NCBI GenBank assembly: GCA_964034945.1
Contig: OZ035962.1
Location: 109,991,034 to 110,055,033 of the forward strand
Reading direction: 5' to 3'
Source of the DNA: Chrysopilus asiliformis
Lineage: Eukaryota; Arthropoda; Insecta; Diptera; Rhagionidae
Length of the DNA stretch: 64,000 nt
Each line of letters opens with the position of its first letter. Position 1 is the first letter of the stretch. The notes beneath the pieces were generated by a model. It was given only the letters and a program-made list of their open reading frames with translations, was not told the origin of the DNA and ran no database searches. The position numbers and the translations under genes are program-made. Below, in pieces: positions 33,832-47,367 of this stretch.

Positions 33832-36184
33832 TTTTTTGCATCCCTTTTTTTAAAAAAAAAGTTCTGCTTCTATCTCTAATGAAATTGAAAATGGGAACAA
33901 AAAAATGTCTTAATTCTAGAAATTCTGGAATATCTTAATTCTAGAAAATTAGTTCTAAGAAGCTAAATTGTATGCTTAAGGAAAATGCTAAATTAAATGG
34001 AAATCAGATCTATTAATGTTTTCTTGGTTTTTCTATTTCGACTTTTTGAAAACTTCCACCATTTTCGTCCAAGTAAAATTGAACTATCCATGTTCTACTC
34101 CAGGAAAATTGCAGATTTTATTCATTTCATTTTCGATGGAAATCCTTTGATAAGTTAATCAATCTAGCAATAACACCACAAATAGGGAGAAAAATACCTT
34201 CTCAACCTCAAAGTTTTATCCGGGATTTCTGAAAGCCACACCGAATCATATAAAGAGAGAAGCTTCGAAAAAGTGTGAAAGAACGATCGTAATTCCGTTG
34301 GCTTTAACCAACCGATAGCGATGAAATCAAATTATCCTAAAGTTAAGTTTTCGTTCTTCGAAGGTGGATGTTGTTAGAATAATGTGCTAAAAGGATATCA
34401 TATGTGATAAAAAAGGAAAGGCCGTCGACATGGATCAATTTGATATTTTTCTTTCATTTTTTAAGTGGAAATAAGTCACTTTGCACCCCCAAAACCCCCT
34501 GAATTCTATATCTTCGTTGAGTTTATTGCTGCTGACGAGTCTCTTGGAATTGACGCCCAGTCGCCCATATCAGGCTTGTCTGATAGAATCGTTTATTATA
34601 TCCATGCCGAAGGTGTGAAGGTGTTTCCCTAGAAAAGGTTTTAACAATGTTTTATTCGTCTACTTAAAAACAAGACCAAAAAACTGGGAAATGAGCAGAG
34701 ATATCCTTTTAAGCCACCATGAAGACAAAAAGTCATGTTGGAGGAGCTTTAAACACAAATCTCACGAAAAATTCCTGAAAATCTCATAAAGAGCTCGTGC
34801 CCTGGCTTAAGTACTGTACATCTTGAAACTCTCTCTCCCACACACACACACACACACAGGTGTACTATACCAACCAAAAACAGTACCTGGCAGGATATAG
34901 ATACGTCCAAGTAATACCAACCTAGTACAACATGGAATTGGATCAAGCTTCTTCGTCTATGGTTGGTTCTATTGGTACTTATACTTTTCAGTTTCCAGCA
35001 AGTATTATGAGAACATCGAAAAAGGAATCTCGGAAAACCTGAAAAGAAGCCAGGTTGGTTGGTTACCTGGGAAATACGGTAAGCCAAAAGCATGTATACG
35101 AAGTGATATGAAGAAAACGGGAAACTCCGGAAGGTATATGTTGGATTGGTGAGCAAATTAAGTGCATGAGAACTTGCACCTGAAAAGGATTTATGCTATA
35201 CCATTAAGATGAAGTATTAACCATTTACTTTAAAGCTGATAAGATGGAGCTTTTTATCCTTTAATAGGAAATTCTCATTTCACCTTCCATACCGTTTCAT
35301 ACTCCTCCGTTCATAGCCTTTTCGTTGAATGTCAGCGTTTTTCACATTCTACATCTATTTTCATATTCGTTTTTTTTTACATCCAACCTTTTTACATCAA
35401 ATACACCCGCTCCGACCACTCCTGATTTTATTATATTACATCAGACATCTTCGTCTCGGAAAACATTCATTCTGAACTCGTACTAATGGAAAATCCTGCA
35501 GAATGGAAAATAGGGGGAGGTAAAACGGACTGACTAATTTGTTACATGTTATTTTAACGATTTACTTTGTTGCAAATTATATTAGAAACGATTACTTTAT
35601 CCACATTAGATTATTTTTCCTTGAGATAAATCTTATCCAAATGCTATGCGAGCGATATAAGCTTGCCAGAGGCGATCTCATCTCATGTATTTTTAGATAA
35701 ACACACAAATCGCATTAAAATCACGATAAACTTATTAGGTTCTGATTCTTTTATATTCAGGAAATACAGAGTATTTAGTTAGCGTTAACCCACGGGATCC
35801 AATTTGTTCGAAAAATATTTACTTTGTATTTTTGCTATAACAGAATTAAATAAATTAAATTTACAATAATCAAAATGTTATTCAATAAAACATTTTCAAT
35901 TTATATCGAAATGCAATCAAAAACTTTTAAAAATGAAATATCCTTTTTGATATGCTTCAAAAACTGTGAAAATGTATTGGGTGTTTTATTTCGTAAAACG
36001 ATTGAATTTTTTTTAAATTTATTGTTTTTCTATAAAATACGTCAGACTTTTAGGGGCGTGTATCGACAAAATTATGAGGCGACTAAGTTTCATATAAAAA
36101 AATTGATAAAAAATCTATTTTTTTTTAAATATCTAATATGAATAGCATATGACTTTCTTATACGAAATCTATGTTCCTGCACAA
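33832..36184. other. Gene-less stretch with a CA microsatellite
   Basis: AT-rich sequence. A (CA)n tract lies at 34839-34857. The long minus-strand frame 34749-35156 runs through it and has no domain. 33897-33960 contains a duplicated CTTAATTCTAGAAATT-like unit. Nothing gene-like recognised. Confidence 0.4.
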
Positions 36185-37165
36185 TTTACCTGACGAATAA
36201 AAGTAGAAAATTCTCTACATTTTCACCTTTCACTGTAAATCGATATATTTTACCGTTATCGAGATATTTCAAGTTTTGTAAAATAAAAATTCATCCCATA
36301 ATATAATACGAGGAATGTCTGTCTGTCTGTCTGCACAAACGATCTCGAAAACCCGCCTAATAATTTTCACGAAACTTGGTGGTTAGGGATTTTCGGGGAC
36401 AAAAAACCGATCTAGATAGGTCTCACCTCTGAGAAAATTCCCCTTCGATACCCCTCGCCTGGTATCTTCGAATTGGGTGGTCCGATCTTAATGAAACTTT
36501 ACAGCATTACTAAGTGCGCTAAGGGCTTTCGATTTTCCACCACAACCCTGACTTTTCCCTCCCCTCGATACCCCTCGCCTGGTATCTTCGAATTGGGTGC
36601 TCCGATCTTAATGAAACTGTACAGTATTACTAAGTGCGCTAAGGGCTTTCGATTTTTCCACTACAAACCTGCTTTTCCCTCCTCTCGATACCCCTCGTCT
36701 GGTATCTTCGAATTGGGTGGTCCGATTTTAATGAAACTTTACAGTATTACTAAGGGGGCTAAGGGCTTTCGATTTCTCTACTACAAACCTGACTTTTCCC
36801 TCACCTCGATAACCCTCACCTGGTGTCTCAAAACAACGTTTCAAAAATCGGTGACAGCGATTACTCAATAACCACTCAACCGATTTCTATGAAACTTTAT
36901 TATCGCGTGTTAGTTTTAGCTCTAGCTTTCTAGGTCGGGAATTTAAAAACTCTGGAAAAGCTCTGTAAAGATAATGTCAACTTAGTTTTTCCCCAAAAAT
37001 CAGCAAAAGTAGGATTTTGAGGTCTCCGAGCATAGCTCGGTCTTCCTGGTACTGTCTATAAAAAGATGATCTTTTATTTTACGAAACTTGAAATATCTCG
37101 ATAACGGTAAAATATATCGATGTACGGTGAAAGGTAAAACTGTAGAGAATTTTATTATATTTAAT
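36185..37165. repeat. Large foldback with a Helitron-like element in its loop
   Basis: Left arm about 36195-36290 and right arm about 37067-37160 are inverted copies for roughly 85 bp: TTTTACCGTTATCGAGATAT pairs with ATATCTCGATAACGGTAAAA, and outer AGAAAATTCTCTAC pairs with GTAGAGAATTTT. The loop is filled by the element at 36294-37049. Similar AATATCTCGATAACGGTAAA motifs recur at 55380-55560, in another foldback. Confidence 0.6.
36294..37049 (+). mobile_element. Helitron-like element, family 2, with a 120-bp tandem repeat
   Basis: Starts with TC after A (A|TCCCATAATATAATACG) and ends CCGAGCATAGCTCGG (a 6-bp-stem hairpin), six bases including CC, then CTGG followed by T: the TC...hairpin...CTRR|T layout of Helitrons. 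It begins with a GTCT microsatellite and holds about 3.3 tandem copies of a 120-bp unit; GGTATCTTCGAATTGGG recurs at exactly 36461, 36581 and 36701. A related fragment lies at 49336-49740. No helicase is encoded. Confidence 0.6.
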
Positions 37166-37504
37166 TCTTATATTAACTGTTTTTTTTTTTTGCGAAAAAA
37201 TCATAAGTTTGTAAGCAGTTTATAAAAATCTAATTTTTCGATTTGTAATGAAAATATCTTGAGAAAAAATAAATATTACAAATAACTTAATTATTCGAAT
37301 TTCTCAACCCTTCACACTATAGGTCACTTTTGGAATATTTTGGCTTCTATAAAATCCTTTTTGATAGAGGCAAAAATATTCCAATAATGAGGTATAAAAA
37401 TTATCAAATTAAAAAAATATAGCTAATAACGGTAAATAACAAAATTAAGATAAATTTTGTTATCTTTAATTTACCGAATTGACAGACTGACAGAAAGAAA
37501 TTAT
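37166..37504. other. Degenerate inverted-repeat sequence
   Basis: Contains GGAATATTTTGGCTTCTAT (37331) and its inverse ATAGAGGCAAAAATATTCC (ending 37383) plus further ATAACGGTAAA motifs; probably an extension of the foldback to the left. Confidence 0.4.
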
Positions 37505-37912
37505 TGTACTGCTTCGCGGTTCACCCCCCACCCACAGGTCGGCCATCGGCCTCCCTGTCCACGTCGGCTTTCGGCCTCCCCCCGCCTCCGCGGCCTTCGG
37601 CCTTCTCAGGCTACTTTTTAATAGGTCTATGTTGGGGCTGGACTCCGACGAACATCTATGCCAAATTTCAGGCCAATCGGTTCAGTAGTTTCCCCGCGAA
37701 ACAGTAACATAGCGCAAAAACTAAGTTTCGAAATCACTTTACCCCCTCCCCTTACTCCCCCCACCCCTCGCGCTACTTTTCCGTATGCCTATGTTGGAAC
37801 CAGAACTACCACAGACACTCATGCCAAATTTCAAGTCAATCGGTTCAGCCGTTTTTGGCATGAAAGAGGAACAGACAGACAGACACCAACTCATTTTTAT
37901 ATATTAGTATGA
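37505..37912 (-). mobile_element. Helitron-like element, family 1, copy with altered 3' part
   Basis: Minus-strand start TCATACTAATATATAAAAAT (37912) and GTCT microsatellite are intact, followed by the standard body. Towards the 3' end (37505-37620) the usual block is replaced by GC-rich CGGCCTTCGGCC-like repeats, and the terminal CTAG is not found, so the left limit is approximate. Confidence 0.6.
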
Positions 37913-38060
37913 TATGATGACTCCAATCGACTCACGACATGTTTTTTAAGCAAAATTTGGAGGTCAAGAAGAGGAAATGCTTTTAAGGCAAAATTCAGAG
38001 GTCGAAATTTTTCATTATTACAATACTTTATTATATACTCCCTACTACGTACTTTAGACA
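37913..38060. repeat. Fragment of the 55.8-kb repeat family
   Basis: GACTCCAATCGACTCACGAC, GAGGTCGAAATTTTTCAT and ACAATACTTTATTATA match the sequence at 55850-55940 in the same order. Probably the outer part of a related foldback. Confidence 0.5.
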
Positions 38061-40492
38061 AGTAAATTTTCTTTAAGAAAATTGATTCTCAAATTCTCAA
38101 CGCTGTGCCTGATTTCCATGTATACGGCTATACACCATTTACTATTAAAATTCCCAATTTAAGCAAAGACAAAAAAAAATCCATTCCAAAATGGTTTGAT
38201 ATAATTTATTCTTTAAAATGTCAAGGTAAATATACATTTTCTCATAAGAAATAACCAAAAAAAAGGTAAGCAAAACGACATAAAATCGATTGTCATAAAA
38301 GTCAATCTTGTTTAATGGACGTTAATATTAAACGTTTTCACAAAAGACAAAGACGAAAAAACGTTGCCCGCTTTGGCTAATTAACATTTCACCCTGAGAA
38401 GTCATTCCAACACACATGTGGCAAACATTCACGGCACACGTATGAAATTATCCTTAATTTTATGGGCCTTAGTTTAGAGTATAGCATTGATGAAGGAAGG
38501 AAACGGGTTTTGGTTCATAATTCATTCCTATTCCTCCCTCTCACCCACTCACCAACAAGTAAAGGTCCTGCTGCTCATGTATGCGAAGAGCATATAGAGT
38601 TCATCTGTTAATAGCAATATACGCTAATTAGTCACATAAATAATCAAACTGGCAACTCACGTTAATATCAGGTGCTCAAGATTAGCCATCCATTCACCAT
38701 AAAACACAACCTGTGCAACTCTTTCTTTGATCAAAGGATTAATGGGTATCCTTTTAAGAAAGTTGTGTTGTCGTCAATTCTACTATATCCGACAAAGTCG
38801 ACGCCATCAACGTGAAGGTGTGTGTATGTATGCAGCCGAGCCAGTAGGAACTATAGTTAAGGTTTCCTGTTCCACTGGCTTCGACTTCGTCCTTTTTGGT
38901 CGAGGATGAGGGCAACCACGACAACAATTGCTGGCACCCCACCAAGCATCGTCGTGCAAGAAAACACCAACCCCAAAGATTATGACTAAAGCTCAGGCAC
39001 AATCTGCTTTTAAGTGCTTCATTTGTTTCGAGTGCATGGTAAACTTTTAAGTTGTTGGAACTTTCAATTTTTCTCCACCATTACCATCGTCGCCGCACCA
39101 AGGAATTTCCACTCCATAGTTTTATAGTTTGTCTTCGACCTTCAGGATTGCTTCCCCTTTCCTACCCGCTCCTGGTTCGATGGTTATGATGATAAGGATG
39201 ACGAGAGTGCATTGGATTGGCATCAACCGAATAAACAGGGAGAGGGTGGCGAAGCGGAAGTGACATTGTGATGTCTTTTGTGTTCCCCATAATTTCCTGG
39301 TATCGTCGATTAAGTATTCCTGGCTTCCCCATAAAACAAAGTTTCAACAATACACCAACGACAACCAGAAACCCTTCTCCGTGTCAAAGGAAGATATTTG
39401 AAATTGTGTGAATGTGTGGCACAGCGTGTCATGTTTACATAGAAATCAACGCCAAAACTTTTTCGACCTCGTCCAATGCTTTGAGCCCCCAGGAATACTA
39501 CAAATGGAGGCCTGGAAGCGAAATCAAGGTGGTTGGGTGGGTAGTAGATCTGCGGCTTTTTTGGCATTCTGACAAAACCATTTGCCGGTGAGGACTGTTA
39601 CTGCTCTATTTTAGAAAGTTTTCAAGTGCTCCTCATATGTTGCAGAGGTGTTTGTATATTTGTTCAACATCAAACATTTAACACAACACACAATCGCTGC
39701 CATTATAAAATTGAAAGGATATAAGAGAGAAAAAAAAACACCAATTGGAAAATAAATACAAAATTATGTGGTAAGAAGTATAAAATCTGTTCATGACAGA
39801 TTTTGTTCCTCAGATATTATTCTTCAAATAATTCTTGAAATTAATAGTTTTGGATGTTAAATGACATCATTGTAGACGACAGAAACCATGCATTTGGTAC
39901 TTCTTGGGCGGGGGAGAGAATTTCACCCTCTCAGTATGGGGTGAAGTGATGATGATGCCTTTGTATTAATTTTAAAAATATTTTTATCTGTCAGAATGGA
40001 CCTGTCCTGACCCTTTAGTTTAATTAATGATGAAAATTTTAAATTAATCCAAAACAAAGCGTCTATTACAGATTTGTAATGATAAACTAATAGAAAATTT
40101 TCTACTCTTCTAATTTCCTCCTTAAAAACAACTGGTAAACCCAAAAAAAATGGATTCAAGAAGATAGATGGATAAAATTCCCACACAAATATTTCTTTTC
40201 TATTATTATATTGTAGTTTAGCTTGAATATTCAAAAACTTTTAGGGGGAGAGGCGGGTCTGCGAGAGTATGACTTAAAACTCATCCAAAAACAAAAAAAA
40301 ACATCTTTTAAAACTAGATTATCCGTCCAAATAATGATGGTCAACACAAGTTTTGTTTCCCTGGATATAACTTTTGAGATACGCACATCCTCTGTCACGA
40401 CACGTAGGTATGTCGATGTCGAGAATGTTGGTGCGGCGCACGAGGACGTGAGGGAATCGGAATATCAAAAAAACAATGCTTTAGTTTTAAGT
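38061..40492. other. Gene-less stretch, nothing recognised
   Basis: About 2.4 kb. 38700-39600 is less AT-rich than its surroundings and has several overlapping frames on both strands (38754-39002, 39162-39567 minus), but none shows a domain or paired splice sites. It may hold a regulatory region or an exon I cannot recognise. Confidence 0.35.
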
Positions 40493-40709
40493 CTAAACCA
40501 CAATTACGCGTGCGTGTTTGCGGCATTATTTAGTTCTGGCATCTAGTAGTTGTCACCGCGTCTAAAAGTAGAGACTAAGCCTACTCTACGCGACATGGAC
40601 GCAGCAACGCGTCTGAGCAACGCGCAATTATACATTTACTCATATAAATACGTAGTTTTTACTTTCACCGCGTGGGTGCCGCACGCACGCACGCGTAATT
40701 GTGGTTTAG
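40493..40709. repeat. Inverted repeat, probable MITE
   Basis: CTAAACCACAATTACGCGTG (40493) and its inverse CACGCGTAATTGTGGTTTAG (ending 40709) form 24-bp perfect arms around a GC-richer loop. The outer limits are uncertain. Confidence 0.55.
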
Positions 40710-40895
40710 GCTTTAGGCGTTTTAGCGATTCGAACAGGGCCTTGTTCCATTCATCACAAAATCGAGAAAAATACATATTTTTACTGTAGTTCCAATTAGT
40801 AAGAAGAAGGTGGAAATTACGATTTTAACAGGACTTCCATTATGCTACTGGGGCGTGGGGCCTTCATTTGGCTGTTGCTGCATCGAAATTATTTA

Positions 40896-41291
40896 AGCCT
40901 AGTACGCAGTTCGAGTAAAATGAAATTTTAACGCGGTCTCCAAATTGGCACATTAAAACCGAAGTAAAAACTGTTTGTGGAGAAATCAAATATTCTTCCA
41001 TTTTTTTAAATTAAAAAACCACACTCGTTAAGAAAACTGGAAACAGAACCTCTATTATTTTCATCTGTCAAATTTTTACCTCGAATTTAATGTACCGAAC
41101 AGTTAAAATGCTGGTAAAATCAAGTGGAGACTTATATACGCCATCTAGTGTAGGCAACATTGCAACATGAGTTTTTCACGTCATTTTACCAGCGAACTGC
41201 GTACCGCTTGGTAAAATTTCTGAGGTTAAATTTAAGCGCAGTGTTAAATTTGTATGGAAAATTCCATTTTACTCGAACTGCGTACTAGGCT
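40896..41291. mobile_element. Harbinger-like MITE with TTA duplication
   Basis: Ends AGCCTAGTACGCAGTTCGAG and its inverse bound 396 bp, flanked by TTA on both sides (40893-40895, 41292-41294). About 30 bp of inverted match. The AGCCTA(TA)GTAC ends resemble those of the 45713-47945 element. No coding content. Confidence 0.8.
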
Positions 41292-41482
41292 TTATGCTCT
41301 AGAACAGGCCTCGGCACCATGTATGTAGTGATTTACTACTACTCGAAAAAATTTTATGTTTCTTCATATACAATAACACAAAATGAGAAAACGCATCATT
41401 TTCATTTTTTACGCTCTTTCGCTTTTGATGGAGACGTTTAGGAACAGTGAACTACACAATTTATCATTATGCAATTTCAGAA

Positions 41483-42070
41483 TCATTTGTTCCGCCTAAA
41501 GGAAATTTCTCTAAAAAAAACTTTATTTAAGTTGTCAACCTGTCTTACTCTTTCTACTTCATTGCTTCGGGCAAAATCGAACTTATGACAGCTGTTGTAA
41601 TGGCGTTTTAGATAGAATTTTTTATTCGACATGTAACTGCAAACTAGACATTGACGGATATCATTATTTGTGGTTATTAAATATTTGTTTTCCCAATCCC
41701 ACGACATAGTATTTGAATTTGAATATGAGTGCTTCATAATGGAAAAGGAAAACTAAAAAAATCAAATTTCTGAAAAAATTTCGTACATCAGTGTTCTTTG
41801 GGAAGCAATTATAATTTTGGAGAGCAAATGTATACACCCGTACGCATCAACAGCAGAAATCATACTGAATGACTGTCGTAGGCTCGCTCCATCGATTGTT
41901 AGTGAATCGTTTGATTTCGGCTGCCGAAGTGGCCGTCGTCTACCAACACGTATCATTGCGTTGGAGAGTCGAGTAAAAACGTTCATACATTGATTGTAAT
42001 CTCGTAAAATTTGAATAAAAATGTTATCGTATTGAGGAGCCAGACGAGCCAAGCAGTGCCGAGGCTTGCT
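41483..42070 (-). pseudogene. Decayed zinc-finger coding fragment, perhaps transposase-derived
   Basis: One minus-strand frame stays open from 42070 to 41483 apart from two stops close together near 41753-41764. The upstream part (IFIQILRDYNQCMNVFTRLS ... ISAVDAYGCIHLLSKIII) is not recognised. The downstream part has WDWENKYLITT followed by CLVCSYMSNKKFYLKRHYNSCH, a C-x2-C-x12-H-x4-H finger like those that open some hAT-type transposases and their domesticated relatives. The two in-frame stops suggest decay; a short spliced join is not obvious. Host-gene origin remains possible. Confidence 0.4.
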
Positions 42071-43440
42071 CTAGAATTCAGGGATTCGCCACAGCATAAC
42101 CCAAAAAATAGAATTGCTTCTCTTAATACTTATTGGTCAAAACAAAAAAATTTCGCCAGCGGCGCATTCTTCTTTCGTTGTTTTTGAAATCGAATTTAAC
42201 TTCATTATTTTTTAAAGGGCACGAACATTTTGATAACCGTTATTTATCAAAAAGTTGGACAACATAAAAGCTTAAATTGTCATCGGGTCTCAAATTTTTC
42301 AGATAGTTTAAACACCCTGCATCCAAAACCTCAAAAAAAATTCGCAGATTCACGCTTTTTGTGTTTTTGGACGCACGAAACTTTTGGACACACGAAATTA
42401 ACGCAAAAGGTGCATAAATTATTTCAGTTTTTTTTTACATATCGATAGGGGCGTCTTAAAAAGCTCTTCTCGAATGCGCTCAAGTTCCTAGAACCTACAA
42501 ATAGAAAATATTTTTGCAATTTTGTCGAAAACGATCCATTTTTTGCTAAAAATTTGTCAAGACAGTCTTTAGAACATGATTTTACATAACTTTCCTAAAC
42601 ATTGAAATCCAATCGCAGTCAATTGTTATAAATCCAACTGGATTATACGATTTCAATTGGAATTTTTCAAAATCGCGTTCTATGGGGTCTATAGCTTTTG
42701 AATTCAAAAAACAGCGTCAGAATAGGTTGTTTCTTACAGTTTTCACACTGATAAGTTGCGGATTCGTCGAACTCAAAGGGCATATGTACCGGAGACGCTC
42801 GGGGCTCGTCATCATTTCGATTTTTCAAGTAATTTCAATACCTTTTTTATATGTAAAAAAGGTAAAAACTTTTAAATTTGTTTCGCTGTTATTCAGAATC
42901 GCGCAACGACATAAGTTTTAGGAGGTGACGACGCTAAGGAAAAATCACAATATAATGTTATAAGAATCACAACATAAATTATTGCAACCGTGCTTTGTTT
43001 TCTAAGAAATCAATTCCTTTGCCTAGGTGGCTTTTATTTGGATGTTTTTACATTTTGTGTCCTTTGTTAGTCCCTCCCCCGACCCGAAATCCAATAAATA
43101 TTGATGCTAAATTTCAGACAACAGAAACCGAACACTTAAGTTTTCAAAAATTTTCCAGTTAATGTTGTACATACATTTTTTTATAGTTTTAGCCAAAGCT
43201 TAGGGGAAGACCTTTTAATGCCGAAGCACAGCTCAGGATGGTGAGAACATATTAGAGTTCACATACCGAAATATCCTCGTTAAAAAACAAATAAATGTTT
43301 CTTTTATTGATTTTTTTTATTAATCGAATTAGCGTTCAACGCATTTTCAGCATTTGAATACAAAATGTGGGAAAATAAAAGAATTCTAGATTAATTTAAC
43401 TTGGCAAAAAAAATTTTTATGAATAGAAATAAATTTGAAA
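42071..43440. other. Gene-less stretch downstream of Rpn10
   Basis: AT-rich intergenic sequence; frames at 42230-42448 and 42682-42921 are not gene-like. Confidence 0.45.
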
Positions 43441-43470
43441 ACATTTATTTTTAATGCGTTTAGTTTAGAT

Positions 43471-46400
43471 TCATTTTCCACCCTTCTTGTCCTTATCACT
43501 ATCGCCCGATTTTTTCTCCTTGTTTAGTGATCCTACAGCATCACGAATTGTTTCCGATTGCGGATCGACGCCGGGTAAATTCTCCAAAACGCTCTGTAGA
43601 AAATTCAAGATGTTTAATGTTTGATATTTTTTCTTAAATGAAACGGAAAACGTACTTGTAAGAAAGCAGGATCGCTAATTACTTCATTATAATCTTCATC
43701 GCCTTCGTCAACCTCCATTGGTGTGACATTTTCAGTTTTAGGACGCTTAGCTGCTTGGGACACATTGTCCTCTAATATAATTCAAGTAATTGAAAATAAA
43801 AATTATTACAGAAAAAATTTAATTGAAAAACAGCATTTCTACTCACGAGCATCTTGCATAGACATTTGCATAGCAAAGGCAATTTGTTCCTCTTCAGTCA
43901 TATTTGCCAAATCAGGCATTGAATCTTCAGCCTGAAAAATCAAAATTGTCAAATTAGTCAAACTTGATCCAAAAATTTCTGCAAATTTTATTTATTTTTT
44001 CTTTGGGCTTCTACGCATGATCAAGAAAGTTCTAATGAAGAAGAAATTTATAAAATTTTATCAAGTTTTTGACCTGCCAGAAAAAAAGCATGTAATGTGA
44101 CAAATTTGTCCCTTGATCTTGTGTAAAATAGCCTTCAAAGGTAATAATTCCATCCAACAATGCAATCTAGGCAATTTTAATTTAGAAAAAAAATTCATCG
44201 ATCGCTTTTTACCGGAGTTTCGGTCGAAAGTGCCAATGCACGCTGCAACATTGCCTCCTCAGAATTTGGCTCAGCAGCTGCAGTAACAGCTGGTGGCGCA
44301 ACAGTTTCAGTGCCAGTAGTTTCCTGTGCTGTGCCATCATTCGATGCGGCCAAAGCAACACGTTGTTCCTCCTCTTGACGCTGTCGCTGTTCCTCCATCG
44401 ATACACGAAGAGCCTACAAATGAAATTTCACATGTTATTTCAAAATTCATAAAAACCATCACTCCAGCTAATCTCTCACCAAAGCCAATTCAGGATCCTC
44501 ATTCGGATCAACGCCAAATTCAAATCCAGCACCGCCTAAACCAGCCCCACCCAAACCATCTTCACCCTGAATGATTGGCGACGAGAGAAGCGCCTCATAG
44601 AGAGCCGATCCACGTGGTACGCTGACCATATGCGACCCAGTGCCATCTTTGCCGTTCAATGCATTTACAAATGATGTTAAAAGATCATTATTGGAGTTAT
44701 GATCACCAAAGCTGACAATGTCTACGTTGACCTTTTCCTTTTTCAGACGTTTGGCCAGCTTGACCAATTCATTTTCATCGTTGATTAATGGAGATCCAAC
44801 AAAAACAACGATTCGCATCTTGTGATTTTTACCCTGACGATGCTTCAAAACTAACTGAAAGTTTTAAATAGGCATTAATTTTTGACTATTGGAAATTGTT
44901 TTAGGAAAAACTTACATGAGCGATTCGTATTCCAGTTAATAAATTAATATTTCCCTTCGGCTGAACGAGATGCATCTTGGATAGAATTCGGCCAACGTCG
45001 CTGGTTAGAGTTGCTAAGACCTCAACCGTGCTAAAAGACAGAATTTGAAATTGAATTAGCACGCGATTGAACTTGAATAAGATTAACGGGATACTGGCAA
45101 CATTGAACAAAGGAGTGTGGAAAAACAAATAACTTATACTACTAAAAGGAACATTGGTTCACTTTTCCATACACCCGCTGATTTCCAACATACCTTCGTC
45201 AAATAGATTTTTTTTCAATTTCGGTACGTGTCGCTTCGACCGCTTGACGAAGAATGAACGAAACATGAAGTGCTTTAATTGCTTATCTGATACTAATTTA
45301 TAGAAGGAAAAGTTTTTGTAAATTACAGTAGAGTCTCGTCGGATGTGTGTGATTAAATGGCAATAAAATCTAATTTTTTCACTGACTAAGTTGCCAACTG
45401 CACCGGAGCTTCGAAGACAATGGCAAAGTCTAGGCAATCCAAGTAGTTTCAGTTCATACAAAATTATTTATCAAAATGTCGTTGCACTAGTGCGGATGAA
45501 AGTAATTTCGGGGGTGCGGTAAAGAGAAATCCATGCCTTTTGGAGTGGGAGGGCATAAAAACAGACAAGGGGCATTCGACTGGCTGTATTGTTTCTTGTT
45601 CATACTCAGGAGAAAAGTGTCGCTTCTCTTTCACTCTTAAGGTTTTAAATGGAAGTGAAATTACTTGTATTGACTATACTTTGACAATGGGAAGCGAATT
45701 TTCCAAGCGTAAAGCCTATAGTACACGGCATGTAAAAAGCACATATAAATGTGGCTCTGACGTCATTTTGACGTCACCATGTGGTCCCAATGACCACATG
45801 CCGTGTACTAGCTCTCTTTGTGACACACACATATGGTACACATACGAATGTGTACTATATGTGGCACTCGTGACACATAAGGATATGTGGCTTTTTCGAA
45901 TGTCGTGTACTACCTTAGCACATGCAGTTTGTGACTATATGTGACATATTGTCCAGTGGTTACATATAAATGTGGCAGTCACAATATATGTGTCTGCACG
46001 AAAACTTGACACAGCATATGGATCGCATGTAGCCCTTATATGTAACTTTTGAATGACATTTCAGGCTGACATATTTAGTGGTTTTAACTAATTTTTTTAA
46101 TAAATAGTATTTTAGGGGTTTGTTCATCCTGCTTTTAGAAGGAAATTTTTTCTATGGTTGGCAACCCTGATTTCAGCATTCAGTTTTTATACCCGTATGG
46201 TGAAACCAAAGGGTATATTAACTTTGCCTTACCGTTTGTAACGCCAAGATCTCGTCATCGCACAAAAAAATGAATTACACCAGTGTGTTTAGAATGATAA
46301 AAAAAGTTGAATTTAGCATGTCCGTCCGTCCGTCTGTCTGTCTGTCCGTCCGTCCGTCTGTCTGTGGCGCGGATTGCGGACGCACGGATTGAGCTAGAGA

Positions 46401-47300
46401 CTTGAAATTTTGAGCAGATTCGTTTTTCGTAAAATTCCAGGCTAAGTTCGTTAATGGGCAAAAATGGACCATTAGGGGGGTACCCCCCATACGAACGAAA
46501 TCGTTTTTTGTGAATATCTCAAAAACGGTGCATCTTATCAAAAAAGTGCAAGAACAAAAGTTATTTAGGATATGATTCTACATAAAACTCCCATACATCA
46601 AAATCCGATTGGAAAAAATTTTAAAAAATCTTATTGGAAAGTTTGACTTCAAAGTGGAATTTTGGTATAACTGTTCGAATTTTGATACGAATATCACCAT
46701 ACGGGTCTCCAATGATTGCCAGATTGGCAATTATAGCTTTTGTTATGTTTGTGTTTTGTTGTTTTAGCAGCACGTTGTTTTGGTATTATTTTTGGTTTTT
46801 TTTTTTAATTTTCAATTTTAATTGATTTCGGCTATTTTCGTTCGTTTTTCTTTAATTTTATTTTCTTTTTTTCCCTTTGTTTTGCTGTGTGTGTTTTTCA
46901 GAATAAAGAAATATGAATGCAAATTTGGATTTCGAGGCGCTCGAACAATCAGTTCACGATGACGGTGATGGTTCCACCGACACTGAATTTGTTGTTCCCT
47001 CGCAAGCGAACTAAGCAGAGAAAATCCACTGCAGGGGTCAGAAAAATCCATCACGCATGGGAAGACGAAGAAATCATCCGCTTAATTGCGATCGTTGTGG
47101 GAAGGGTGGAGAGGGAAGGGGGGAGAGGGAAGGGGGGAGAGGGAAGGGGGGAGAGGGAAGGGTGGAGTGGGAAGGGGGGAGAGGGAAGGGGGGAGAGGGA
47201 AGGGGGGGAGTGGGAAGGGGGGAGAGGGAAGGGGTGGAGTGGGAAGGGGTGAGAAGGAGGGGGTGGGGGAAGGGGGGAGGGGATAAATTATCGATGTTCG

Positions 47301-47367
<67 letters not shown>

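Noticed and set aside
34749..35156. 135-codon minus-strand frame, the longest unassigned one
   Set aside because: Runs through a CA microsatellite, has no domain, no conserved motif and no splice context; a chance frame.
44209..44574. Overlapping frames on both strands of Rpn10 exons 4-5
   Set aside because: Shadows of the Rpn10 exons, which join precisely at GT/AG sites to a full-length protein.
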